From positions 4,712,001 through 4,776,000 of the forward strand of contig NZ_CP109435.1 in assembly GCF_036227125.1 (NCBI RefSeq): a stretch of 64,000 nt of DNA, read 5' to 3'. The translations under genes were made by a program, and so were the position numbers. Position 1 is the first letter of the stretch; each line of letters begins with the position of its first letter. This DNA is from Streptomyces sp. NBC_01485. Its GTDB lineage: Bacteria > Actinomycetota > Actinomycetes > Streptomycetales > Streptomycetaceae. The notes beneath the pieces were generated by a model, which did no database searches, was not told the origin of the DNA, and saw only the letters and a list, made by a program, of their open reading frames with translations. Of this stretch, positions 1 through 8,347 are shown one piece after another.

Positions 1-2
1 AG

Positions 3-554
3 GAACCGTGGACCCCGCGCGAGCGCGCCGACCGGCTCGCCGAGTTCGTGCCGCTGCTGGACCGGCTGCTCACCGAGGACTCCGTGTCCTACGAGGGCGA
101 CCACTACTCGGCGCACGAGGCACGCAACATCCCCGGCTGCGTCCAGCGCCCCCGGCTGCCCTTCGCGGTCGCCGCGACCGGACCGCGCGGGCTGCGGCTC
201 GCGGCGCGGTACGGGCAGGCGTGGGTGACGACGGGCGACCCCAAGCTGTACGAGAACGGCACCCCCGAGCAGTCGGTTCAAGCCATTCGCGGCCAGGCCG
301 AGAAGCTGGCCGACGCCTGTGCCGAGCGCGGGCGGGACGTGCAGGAGCTGGACAAGATCCTGCTCACCGGGTTCACCCCGGACCGCGGCCGCCCGCTGGA
401 GTCCCTGGACGCCTTCGTCGATTTCGCCGGACGGCACCAGGAGCTCGGCTTCACGGAGATCGTGGTCCACTGGCCCATCCCGGACTCCGACTTCGCCGCT
501 GACGAGAAGATCTTCGAGCAGATCGCCATGGGGGCCGCGGCGCAGCTGCGCTGA
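3..554 (+). CDS. LLM class flavin-dependent oxidoreductase, 3' part (5' truncated by window edge)
   Basis: An open frame enters from the left edge and codes about 183 C-terminal residues before the stop. The residues resemble the C-terminal half of luciferase-like (LLM, F420/FMN-dependent) monooxygenases: a PFAVAATGPRGLRLAARYG stretch matching the family's late beta-strand and helix, then a helical tail ending in EQIAMGAAAQLR. Members are TIM-barrel enzymes using FMN or F420; the substrate cannot be read from this part. The first internal ATG (position 48) lies inside the conserved fold, so it is not the real start. The following gene begins about 90 bp downstream on the same strand. Confidence 0.8.
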   Translation, partial: EPWTPRERADRLAEFVPLLDRLLTEDSVSYEGDHYSAHEARNIPGCVQRPRLPFAVAATGPRGLRLAARYGQAWVTTGDPKLYENGTPEQSVQAIRGQAEKLADACAERGRDVQELDKILLTGFTPDRGRPLESLDAFVDFAGRHQELGFTEIVVHWPIPDSDFAADEKIFEQIAMGAAAQLR

Positions 555-643
555 CCTCGCCATCAGGTCATCCGTGCCCCGCCCGTGCCTCATGTGTGCG
601 GGCTCTCGCACGATCGTGCGGGCATATGCGCGAGAATGGCCCG

Positions 644-1513
644 GTGACCTCAGCGACTCGACAGCCCGAGACCCCGGCCGCCGCCCTCCCGCCCCGGCTG
701 ATCGCCACCGATCTCGACGGCACTCTGCTGCGCGACGACAAGTCGGTGTCCCCGCGCACGGTCGCCGCCCTCGCCGCCGCCGAGGAGGCGGGCATCGAGG
801 TCTTCTTCGTCACCGGCCGCCCGGCCCGCTGGATGGACGTCGTCAGCGACCACGTCCACGGGCACGGCCTGGCGATCTGCGGCAACGGCGCCGCCGTGGT
901 CGACCTGCACGGCGGCCCCGGCGCCCACCGGTTCGTGAAAGTGCGCGAGCTGGCACGGGAGAACGCGCTGGACTCCGTACGGCTGCTGCGCGACGCGGCA
1001 CCCGGGACCATGTACGCCATCGAGCAGACGTACGGCTTCTACCAGGAGCCGGAGTATCCGAAGATGCACATGGAGATCCCCGACTCTCTCGCGCCGGCCG
1101 AGCAACTGCTCGCGCCGGACGCGCCCGGGGCTGGCGAGCCGGTGCTGAAGATCCTCGCCTTCCACCCCACGATCGACCCCGACGCCTTCCTCACCCTCGC
1201 CCGCCTGGCCATCGGCGACCGCGCCGACGTCACCCGCTCCAGCCCCAGCGCCCTGCTGGAGATCAGCGGCCCCGGCGTCTCCAAGGCCAGCACGCTCGCC
1301 CTGTGCTGCGCGGAACGCGGCATCTCGCACGAGGAGGTCGTCGCGTTCGGGGACATGCCGAACGACGTCGAGATGCTCACCTGGGCCGGCCGGTCCTACG
1401 CGATGGGCAACGCGCACCCGGACGTGCTCAAGGCGGCCTCCGGACAGACGGTCGCCAACAACGAGGACGGGGTCGCCGTCGTCATCGAGCGACTGATCTC
1501 CGAACGGGTGTGA
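644..1513 (+). CDS. HAD-superfamily hydrolase (Cof-type phosphatase)
   Basis: A protein of about 289 residues. HAD motif I is visible as LIATDLDGTLL near residues 19-29 (nucleophile and general-acid Asp), motif II as FFVTGRP, the Lys of motif III in the KASTLALCC helix, and motif IV as VVAFGDMPNDVEML. The cap between motifs II and III is of the Cof type (class IIB). Such enzymes dephosphorylate sugar phosphates, nucleotides or cofactor intermediates; the substrate is not predictable. The GTG at 644 is preferred because a GAGAA sits about 8 nt upstream; ATG at 626 is the alternative. Confidence 0.85.
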   Translation: MTSATRQPETPAAALPPRLIATDLDGTLLRDDKSVSPRTVAALAAAEEAGIEVFFVTGRPARWMDVVSDHVHGHGLAICGNGAAVVDLHGGPGAHRFVKVRELARENALDSVRLLRDAAPGTMYAIEQTYGFYQEPEYPKMHMEIPDSLAPAEQLLAPDAPGAGEPVLKILAFHPTIDPDAFLTLARLAIGDRADVTRSSPSALLEISGPGVSKASTLALCCAERGISHEEVVAFGDMPNDVEMLTWAGRSYAMGNAHPDVLKAASGQTVANNEDGVAVVIERLISERV

Positions 1514-1546
1514 TCCCGGGACACTCTCCCCAGGAGTGGTCCGGCC

Positions 1547-1960
1547 CTATCCGACGGGCACCCCTCGTGCCGCCAGCCACGGCACCGGGTCCACCGCCGA
1601 GCCCGGCTCGGGCGTCACCCGCACCTCGAAGGGCAGATGCGGGCCGGTCGAGTTGCCGGACGTGCCCGACTGTCCGGATCCACTGCCCGGGGCCCACGCT
1701 GTCGCCCTGGTCGACGGTGACGGCGGCGAGATGGGCGTACTGCGTGAAGTAGCCGTCGGCGTGCGGCACCACGATCTCGATCCCGAACGCGCCCCCGCAC
1801 GCCACCCGCACCACACGGCCCGCCCCGACTGCCCGCACCGGGGTGCCGATCGGCACCGCGAAGTCCTGACCGGTGTGCCGGTTCGCTCAGCGCGCACCGC
1901 CGCTGCCGAAGCCCGCGGACAGGCGGTACGTCTCGACCGGCGCAACCCCGTCACCATGCC
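1547..1960 (-). pseudogene. Decayed M23-family (LytM-type) peptidase remnant
   Basis: Reading the minus strand across frames gives an M23 peptidase core: ETYRLSAGFGSGGA, then RHTGQDFAVPIGTPVRAVG, then DGYFTQYAHLAAVTV, then GTSGNSTGPHLPFEVR. The order matches LytM-type zinc endopeptidases. Lesions seen: an in-frame TGA near 1890 where the family has Trp; a frame change around 1670-1685 between GPGQ and QSGTSGNS; and the metal-site motif HLHFEVR reads HLPFEVR, losing a catalytic His. The 5' part (signal peptide) is missing because the remnant runs into the 3' end of cydDC. It is probably non-functional. Two of the three lesions could be base-calling errors, but the His-to-Pro change and missing 5' end argue for real decay. 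Confidence 0.7.
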
Positions 1961-4900
1961 GTTGCCAGCAGCTCCGCGGCCTCCTCCCGCTCGGCCATCC
2001 TGCGCAACGGCCCCTCCAGGGCGGTCAGTGCCTCGTACGGACCGCGCTGCACCACCCGGCCCTCGTCCAGGACGACCACCTCGTCGACCGCTTCGAGACC
2101 GGCCAGCCGGTGCGTGATGAGCAGGGTCGTACGGCCCTCGGTGGCGGTCAGCAGGTCTTCGGTGAGCGCGTCGGCGGTCGGCAGGTCCTGGTGCTCGGCG
2201 GGCTCGTCGAGCACCAGGACGGGGAAGTCGGCCAGCAGGGCCCTGGCCAGCGCGAGCCGCTGCCGCTGCCCGCCGGACAGCCGGGCCCCGTGCTCGCCGA
2301 CGAGCGTGTCGAGCCCGTCGGGCAGACCGTCGGTCCACTCCAGCAGCCGGGCTCGCGCCAGCACGTCCCGCAGCTCCGCCTCGCTCGCCCCCTTTTTCGC
2401 GAGCAGCAGGTTCTCCCGGACCGAGCTGTCGAAGAGGTGCGCGTCCTGCGCGCACAGCCCCACGAGCCGCCGTACGTCGTCGCCATCCAAGGAGCAGGCG
2501 TCCACCCCGCCGAGCGTGTACGAGCCCGCGTCGGCGTCCAGGAACCGCAGCAGCACCTGCGCGAGCGTGGTCTTGCCGGACCCGGAGGGTCCCACGACGG
2601 CGATCCGGCGTCCCCGCGTCAGGGTGAGGTCGACTCCCGCGAGCGCGTCCCGGTCCTGCCCGGCGTGCCGGGCGGCCAGGCCCTTGACGACGAGCGGGAA
2701 CGGCGACGCGGGCGCCTGGCGGGGCCGCTCCGGCTCACGCACCGGCTCGGGGGAGTCCAGCACCTCGTACACCCGCTCCGCGCTCCTGCGCACCCGCTGG
2801 CGGTACCGCACGGCCAGTGGCAGCCCCAGGACGGCTTCGAAGGCGGCCAGCGGGGTCAGCACGACCACCGCCATGGTCACGCCGCCCAGCCGCCCGTCGG
2901 CGACCGCCTGGGCGCCCACGAGGGCGGCGGCCGCGACGGTCAGCCCGGAGACGAGCGCGGTCAGTCCGTCGCCCAGCGCGGTGGCGGTCGCGGCACGCGA
3001 GGCGATCCGGGTGAGCACGGAGTCGGCCGCCCGCACGTCGCCGGTACGGGCGGGCAACGCGCCCGCGACGGTCAGTTCGGCGGTGCCGGTGAGCAGGTCG
3101 GCCGTGCGGGTGGCCAGCACCCCTCGGGCCGGGGCGAGCCGGCGCTCGGCCCGGCGCGCCACGGCACCGGTGACCAGCGGGACGCCCACCCCGGCGGTCA
3201 GCAGGCCCGCGGCGAGCACGGCCCCGGCCTCGGGCAGCAGCCACGCAGTGAAGGCGACGGACCCGGCCGAGACGGCGACGGCGGCACCGGCGGGCAGCAG
3301 CCAGCGCAGCCAGTAGTCCTGCAACGCGTCCACGTCGGCGACCAGCCGCGTCAGCAGGTCACCCCGCCGGGTCGAGCGCAGGCCCGCGGGTGCCAGCCGC
3401 TCCAGCCGCCGGTAGACGGCGACCCGGGTGTCGGCCAGCATCCGCAGCACGGCGTCGTGCGACACGACCCGCTCCGCGTACCGGAACACCGCCCGCCCGA
3501 TGCCGAAGGCGCGGGTCGCCGTCACGGCCACCATCAGGTAGAGCACCGGCGGCTGTTGCGAGGCCCGCGAGATGAGCCATCCGGAGGTGGCCATGAGCCC
3601 CACGGCACTGCCGAGGGCGAGGCCGCCCAGCAGCAGTGCGAGCGCGAGCCGGCCACGCCGGGCACCGGCCATCGCACGGACCCGGGCGAGGACACTGCCG
3701 CCGGTCGCGGTGCTCTTCGTCTCGGGCTCCCCGACGACGGGGAGCACCGCCGCCTCTTCCAGCGGGGCGGGAGCGCCCTTGACCGCCGCTTCGGCGGGCC
3801 TGTGCGTGTCGGTCTCGGTGAGCCGCACTACGCGGTCCGCCACCGCCAGCAGCGCCGGCCTGTGCACGACCAGCAGGACCGTCCGCCCGGCCGCCAGTCG
3901 CCGTACGGCCGCCACGACCTCCGCCTCGGTCTCCCCGTCGAGCGCGGCCGTCGGCTCGTCCAGCAGCAGCACGGGCCGGTCCGCGAGGAACGCCCGGGCC
4001 AGCGCGAGCCGCTGCCGCTGCCCGGAGGACAGCCCGGTCCCGTCCTCGCCGAGCACCGTGCCGGCCCCGGCAGGCAGGGCGTCGACGAACTCCAGCGCCC
4101 CCGCGTCCGCCAGCGCCCTGCGCAGGGCCGCGTCGTCGGCGTCGGGACGCGCCAGCCGTACGTTCTCGGCGATCGTCCCGGCGTAGAGATGCGGGCGCTG
4201 CGGCACCCACGCGATCCGCGACCGCCACTGCTCCAGATCGGCCCCCGCGAGGTCGACTCCCCCGGCCAGCACCCGGCCCTCGGCCGGCCGCACGAACCCC
4301 AGCAGCGCGTTCAGCAGGGTGGACTTGCCCGTGCCGCTCGGTCCGACGAGCGCGACCGTCTCACCGGGGTCGACGGTGAGGGACACGTCCGAGACGGCGT
4401 CGGCGGAGCGGCCGGGGTAGCGGACGGTCACGCCCTCGAAGGCCACCCCGCCCTCGGTCACCGCGACCGTGCCCGACACGGGTGCCGGCGTCTCCAGTAC
4501 CTCGAAGATCTCCTCGGCGGCCGCCAGCCCCTCGGCGGCCGCGTGGTACTGCGCCCCGACCTGCCGCAGCGGGAGATACGCCTCGGGCGCGAGCACGAGG
4601 ATCACCAGGCCGATGTACAGGTCCATCTCGCCGTGCACGAGCCGCATGCCGATCGTCACGGCGACCAGGGCCACCGAGAGCGTCGACAGCAGCTCCAGCG
4701 CGAACGACGAGATGAACGCGATCCGCAGCGTCCGCATGGTCGCCTGCCGGTACTCACCGGTGATGCTCCGGATCGACTCGGCCTGCGCCTTGGCCCGCCC
4801 GAACACCTTCAACGTGGGCAGCCCCGCGACGACGTCCAGGAAGTGCCCGGACAGCCGGGACAGCAGCCGCCACTGACGGTCCATCCGCGACTGCGTCGCC

Positions 4901-5439
4901 CAGCCGATCAGCACCATGAAGACCGGGATCAGCGGCAGGGTGCCGACGATGATCGCGGCGGACACCCAGTCCTCGGTCACGATCCGCGCCAGCACCGCGA
5001 CCGGCACGACCACCGCCAGCCCCAACTGCGGCAGATAGCGCGAAAAGTAGTCGTCGAGGGCGTCCACCCCCCGCGTGGCGAGAGCGACCAGCGAACCGGT
5101 GCGTTGCCCGCTGAGCCAGCCGGGTCCCAGCATGGCGGCCCGCTCCAGCAACCGCCCGCGCAGCTCCGACTTCACAGCGGCGCTCGCGCGGTGGGCGGCG
5201 AGCTCGGTGAGCCAGGAGACAAGGCTCCGGCCGATCGCGACGGCCACCAACAGCAGCAGGGGAGTGCGTAGTTCGGCGACCGCCATGCCGTGCTGGAAAG
5301 CGCCGACCACCACCTCGGCGATCAGCATCGCCTGCGCGATGACCAGCGCCGCTCCGACGGCACCCAGACCGACGACCGCCACCAGGAAGAAGCGGGTGGC
5401 TCGGGCGTACCGGAGCAGACGCGGGTCGATCGGTTTCAC
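1951..5439 (-). CDS. cydDC: Fused CydD-CydC thiol-reductant ABC exporter
   Basis: A 1162-residue fusion of two ABC half-transporters (membrane domain plus ATPase, twice), usually separate proteins in enterobacteria. The first ATPase has Walker A GPSGTGKST, signature LSSGQRQRLALARA and Walker B VLLLDEPTAAL; the second has GPSGSGKTT, LSGGQRQRLALARA and VLVLDEPAEHQD. Each membrane domain shows about six hydrophobic segments. CydDC exports cysteine/glutathione-type thiols and is needed to assemble cytochrome bd, which fits cydB and cydA just upstream on the same strand. GTG 5439 is chosen because AGAGG lies 9 nt upstream; GTG 5448 would have no spacing. The chosen start codon is the centre of a parS site. 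Upstream expression probably depends on the Rex-controlled cyd promoter, though two parS hairpins separate it from cydB. Confidence 0.93.
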   Translation of the reverse strand: MKPIDPRLLRYARATRFFLVAVVGLGAVGAALVIAQAMLIAEVVVGAFQHGMAVAELRTPLLLLVAVAIGRSLVSWLTELAAHRASAAVKSELRGRLLERAAMLGPGWLSGQRTGSLVALATRGVDALDDYFSRYLPQLGLAVVVPVAVLARIVTEDWVSAAIIVGTLPLIPVFMVLIGWATQSRMDRQWRLLSRLSGHFLDVVAGLPTLKVFGRAKAQAESIRSITGEYRQATMRTLRIAFISSFALELLSTLSVALVAVTIGMRLVHGEMDLYIGLVILVLAPEAYLPLRQVGAQYHAAAEGLAAAEEIFEVLETPAPVSGTVAVTEGGVAFEGVTVRYPGRSADAVSDVSLTVDPGETVALVGPSGTGKSTLLNALLGFVRPAEGRVLAGGVDLAGADLEQWRSRIAWVPQRPHLYAGTIAENVRLARPDADDAALRRALADAGALEFVDALPAGAGTVLGEDGTGLSSGQRQRLALARAFLADRPVLLLDEPTAALDGETEAEVVAAVRRLAAGRTVLLVVHRPALLAVADRVVRLTETDTHRPAEAAVKGAPAPLEEAAVLPVVGEPETKSTATGGSVLARVRAMAGARRGRLALALLLGGLALGSAVGLMATSGWLISRASQQPPVLYLMVAVTATRAFGIGRAVFRYAERVVSHDAVLRMLADTRVAVYRRLERLAPAGLRSTRRGDLLTRLVADVDALQDYWLRWLLPAGAAVAVSAGSVAFTAWLLPEAGAVLAAGLLTAGVGVPLVTGAVARRAERRLAPARGVLATRTADLLTGTAELTVAGALPARTGDVRAADSVLTRIASRAATATALGDGLTALVSGLTVAAAALVGAQAVADGRLGGVTMAVVVLTPLAAFEAVLGLPLAVRYRQRVRRSAERVYEVLDSPEPVREPERPRQAPASPFPLVVKGLAARHAGQDRDALAGVDLTLTRGRRIAVVGPSGSGKTTLAQVLLRFLDADAGSYTLGGVDACSLDGDDVRRLVGLCAQDAHLFDSSVRENLLLAKKGASEAELRDVLARARLLEWTDGLPDGLDTLVGEHGARLSGGQRQRLALARALLADFPVLVLDEPAEHQDLPTADALTEDLLTATEGRTTLLITHRLAGLEAVDEVVVLDEGRVVQRGPYEALTALEGPLRRMAEREEAAELLATAW

Positions 5440-5446
5440 GTGAAAC
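5433..5446. other. parS site (perfect) across the cydDC start codon
   Basis: GTTTCACGTGAAAC, the 14-bp ParB-binding palindrome. The cydDC GTG start codon (minus strand, 5439-5437) is its centre. Confidence 0.93.
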
Positions 5447-5466
5447 ACCCTCTTCTCGAAGAGCCT

Positions 5467-5480
5467 GTTTCACGTGAAAC
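5467..5480. other. parS site (perfect) in a 28-bp palindrome
   Basis: The perfect 14-mer is extended by 7 bp each side (AGAGCCT/AGGCTCT) to a palindrome at 5460-5487, in the cydB-cydDC gap. Confidence 0.93.
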
Positions 5481-5502
5481 AGGCTCTCTCCTCAAGGGGC
5501 AT

Positions 5503-5516
5503 GTTTCACGTGAAAC
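5503..5516. other. parS site (perfect) in a 28-bp palindrome
   Basis: The perfect 14-mer is extended by GGGGCAT/ATGCCCC to a palindrome at 5496-5523, immediately after the cydB stop codon. It could also act as a terminator or attenuator between cydB and cydDC. Confidence 0.93.
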
Positions 5517-5532
5517 ATGCCCCACCTCGGAC

Positions 5533-6537
5533 TCAGTGCGCAGCCTCGGCGATGTGCTGCGTACCGATCCGCTTGCGGAACACCCAGTACGTCCAGCTCT
5601 GGTAGAGCACCACGATCGGTGCGGCGATCCCCGCACACCAGGTCATGATCTTCAGGGTGTACGGGCTCGACGAGGCGTTGGTCACCGTGAGGCTCCAGTC
5701 CGCGTTGAGCGTGGAGGGCATGACGTTCGGAAAGAGCGTGAGGAAGAGCATCGCCACGGCGGCCACGATGGTGACGCCGGAGAAGGCGAACGACCAGCCC
5801 TCACGCCCCGCCTGGTTCGCCACGAGCGCCGCGACCAGGGCGGCGACCGCCACGACCAGCGCGACCAGGCTCTTGGCGTCACCGCTGTCGACCTGCGTCC
5901 AGGACAGGAAGGCCAGCGCCAGAACGGCGGTCACGAGCCCCACCTTCAGCGCCAGCTTCCGCGCCCGCTCCCGGATCTCGCCGACGGTCTTGAGGGCCGT
6001 GAACACCGCGCCGTGGAAGGTGAACAGCGTCAGGGTCACCAGACCGCCGAGCAGTGCGTACGGGTGAAGGAGGTCCCAGGTGTTGCCCACGTACTCGAAG
6101 TCCCGGTCGATCTTGACGCCTCCCACGATGTTGCCGAAGGCGACGCCCCACAGGAACGCGGGGAGGAGCGAGGTCCAGAAGATCGCGGTCTCCCAGTTGC
6201 GCTGCCAGTTCTCCTCGGGCCGCTTCGCCCGGTACTCGAAGGCGACGCCCCGGACGATCAGGCAGACCAGGATGAGCAGCAGAGGCAGGTAGAACCCGGA
6301 GAAGAACGTGGCGTACCACTCGGGGAAGGCGGCGAAGGTCGCGCCGCCCGCGGTGAGCAGCCACACCTCGTTGCCGTCCCAGACGGGCCCGATGGTGTTG
6401 ATGAGCACCCGCCGCTCGGGCCGGTCGCGGGCCAGCAGCTTGGTGAGGATGCCGACCCCGAAGTCGAAGCCCTCCAGGAAGAAGTAGCCGGTCCACAGGA
6501 CGGCGATCAGGACGAACCAGACGTCGTGCAGTTCCAT
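5533..6537 (-). CDS. cydB: Cytochrome bd quinol oxidase subunit II
   Basis: A 334-residue membrane protein of normal CydB length with about eight to nine hydrophobic helices. It begins MELHDVWFVLIAVLWTGYFF and continues LEGFDFGVGIL, the hallmark CydB N-terminus. CydB pairs with CydA to make the high-affinity oxygen reductase that oxidises menaquinol without pumping protons. The start lies about 20 bp after the cydA stop, so the two are one transcript. Two parS hairpins follow the stop, before cydDC. Confidence 0.95.
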   Translation of the reverse strand: MELHDVWFVLIAVLWTGYFFLEGFDFGVGILTKLLARDRPERRVLINTIGPVWDGNEVWLLTAGGATFAAFPEWYATFFSGFYLPLLLILVCLIVRGVAFEYRAKRPEENWQRNWETAIFWTSLLPAFLWGVAFGNIVGGVKIDRDFEYVGNTWDLLHPYALLGGLVTLTLFTFHGAVFTALKTVGEIRERARKLALKVGLVTAVLALAFLSWTQVDSGDAKSLVALVVAVAALVAALVANQAGREGWSFAFSGVTIVAAVAMLFLTLFPNVMPSTLNADWSLTVTNASSSPYTLKIMTWCAGIAAPIVVLYQSWTYWVFRKRIGTQHIAEAAH

Positions 6538-6557
6538 GACTGTGCAGCTCCCTCGGC

Positions 6558-8066
6558 CTAGTAGGAGAAGGCCATCGGCTTGTCGGCGTCACGGGAGTCG
6601 CCGCCGATCTTCGTGGGCGGGTTGAGGTCGGCTTCGGTGAGCTCGGGCGGGCCGGCCTTCACGTACTTCGCCAGCAGCTTGACCTCGACGACGGCGAGGA
6701 CCGCGTACAGCGCGGTGAAGACGATCATCGAGGTGAGGATCTCGCCCTGGGAGACCCCGGGCGAGACCGCGTCGCGGGTCTGCAGAACGCCGTAGACGAC
6801 CCAGGGCTGGCGGCCCATCTCGGTGAAGATCCAGCCCCAGGAGTTGGCGATCAGCGGGAAGCCCAGGGTCCAGATCGCCACCAGCCAGTAGAGCCGGGTG
6901 AGTTTGGGGTTGAGCGCCTTGTTCCTGAAGAGCACCACATGCGGCACCTCGTCCTCGCCGACCCTCAGATGCCGGGCCAGCAGGAACTTCTTGCGGGTGA
7001 GCCAGAGTCCGGCCAGGCCGATGGTGAAGGACGACATGCCGAAGCCGATCATCCAGCGGAAACCCCAGTACGCGACGGGGATGTTGGGCCGGTAGTCACC
7101 GGGCCCGAACTTCTCCTGCTCGGCCTTGTTCACGTCGTTGATGCCCGGGACGTACGAGTCGAAGTCGTCGTTCGCGAGGAAGGACAGCAGGCCCGGGATC
7201 TCGATGGCGACCTTGTTGTGCCCCCTGTCGACGTCGCCGTAGGCGAAGACCGAGAAGGGCGCGGGCGCCTCGCCGTCCCACAGCGCCTCGGCGGCGGCCA
7301 TCTTCATCGGCTGCTGCTTGAACATGACCTTGCCGAGGACGTCACCGCTGACGGCGGTGAGCAGGCCGGCGATGACCACGGTGACCAGGCCCAGCCGCAG
7401 TGAGGTCTTCATCACCGGGATGTGCTTCTTGCGGTACAGGTGGAAGGCGGCGATACCGACCATGAAGGCGCCGCCGGTGAGGAAGGCCGCGGACATGGTG
7501 TGGAAGACCTGGCTGAGCGTGGTGTTCTGGGTCAGCACGGCCCAGATGTCGGTGAGCTCGGCCCGCCCTTTCGCCTTGTTGATCCGGTAGCCGACCGGGT
7601 GCTGCATCCACGAGTTGGCCGCGAGGATGAAGTACGCCGACAGGATCGTCCCGATCGAGACCATCCAGATGCAGGCCAGGTGGATCTTCTTCGGCAGCTT
7701 GTCCCAGCCGAAGATCCACAGACCGATGAAGGTGGACTCGAAGAAGAAGGCGATCAGGGCCTCGAAGGCGAGCGGGGCACCGAAGACGTCGCCGACGAAG
7801 CGCGAGTAGTCGGACCAGTTCATGCCGAACTGGAACTCCTGCACGATGCCGGTGACGACACCCATCGCGATGTTGATCAGGAAGAGCTTGCCCCAGAACT
7901 TCGTCGCCCTGAGGTACTTCTCGTTCTCCGTGCGCACCCAGGCGGTCTGCAGCCCGGCGGTGAGGGCCGCGAGGGAGATCGTCAGGGGGACGAAGAGGAA
8001 GTGGTAGACGGTGGTGATGCCGAACTGCCAGCGCGCCAGTGTCTCCGGCGCCAAAGCCAGGTCCAC
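6558..8066 (-). CDS. cydA: Cytochrome bd quinol oxidase subunit I
   Basis: About 502 residues, the length of the short Q-loop class of CydA. The N-terminus WQFGITTVYHFLFVPLTIS holds the His that ligates haem b595, and FTEMGRQPWVVYGVLQT carries the conserved GRQPW signature. GTG 8066 is chosen because AAGGAG lies about 7 nt upstream and the protein then begins MDLALAPETLARWQFG as in relatives; an upstream ATG at 8210 would read through the operator region. It is first gene of the cyd cluster. The upstream nested TGTGAA/TTCACA repeats indicate control by the NADH-sensing repressor Rex, so expression should rise under oxygen limitation. Confidence 0.95.
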   Translation of the reverse strand: MDLALAPETLARWQFGITTVYHFLFVPLTISLAALTAGLQTAWVRTENEKYLRATKFWGKLFLINIAMGVVTGIVQEFQFGMNWSDYSRFVGDVFGAPLAFEALIAFFFESTFIGLWIFGWDKLPKKIHLACIWMVSIGTILSAYFILAANSWMQHPVGYRINKAKGRAELTDIWAVLTQNTTLSQVFHTMSAAFLTGGAFMVGIAAFHLYRKKHIPVMKTSLRLGLVTVVIAGLLTAVSGDVLGKVMFKQQPMKMAAAEALWDGEAPAPFSVFAYGDVDRGHNKVAIEIPGLLSFLANDDFDSYVPGINDVNKAEQEKFGPGDYRPNIPVAYWGFRWMIGFGMSSFTIGLAGLWLTRKKFLLARHLRVGEDEVPHVVLFRNKALNPKLTRLYWLVAIWTLGFPLIANSWGWIFTEMGRQPWVVYGVLQTRDAVSPGVSQGEILTSMIVFTALYAVLAVVEVKLLAKYVKAGPPELTEADLNPPTKIGGDSRDADKPMAFSY

Positions 8067-8090
8067 GTCGTCACTCCTTACCTCACAGGC

Positions 8091-8127
8091 TTGTGAATCA
8101 CGCTTGTGAAAGCGTTCACATTCACAA
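8091..8127. promoter_or_regulatory. Nested Rex-type operator upstream of cydA
   Basis: TGTGAAAGCGTTCACA at 8105-8120 has the Rex half-sites TGTGAA/TTCACA. An outer pair, TTGTGAA (8091-8097) and TTCACAA (8121-8127), encloses it. The site is 25-60 bp upstream of the cydA start. Rex control of cydABCD is established in S. coelicolor; occupancy here is inferred. Confidence 0.85.
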
Positions 8128-8302
8128 GCTAGTATGACGCACCGATTTTCGACAAGCGAAGGGGGGTCCCGCTTACCCGCGGAAACCCCCCTGAACGCCA
8201 CCGCCCGCAAGCCGTCGGCCCCAGTCGCAGCCCCAGCCAGCAGCCGCCGACCAGTCGAAAGACAGGCACTGCGGCTTTGGAACCCCGGCAGCCTCTGTAG
8301 CC

Positions 8303-8347
8303 CCTACAGCTCCTACAACTCCTACAACTCCTACAACTCCTACAACT
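8303..8347. repeat. Tandem 9-bp repeat at the 3' end of hisC
   Basis: Five head-to-tail copies of cctacaact (the first copy has g for a). The last copy overlaps the hisC stop codon (8340-8342) and its terminal Leu and Glu codons. Probably replication slippage; no function is evident. Confidence 0.8.

Noticed and set aside
1873..5271. Plus-strand ORF of 1132 codons opposite cydDC
   Set aside because: Gln/Arg/Gly-rich translation with no domains; it is an antisense shadow of cydDC created by high third-position GC.
8303..8347. CRISPR-like repeat
   Set aside because: Units of 9 bp are directly adjacent with no spacers and there are no cas genes.
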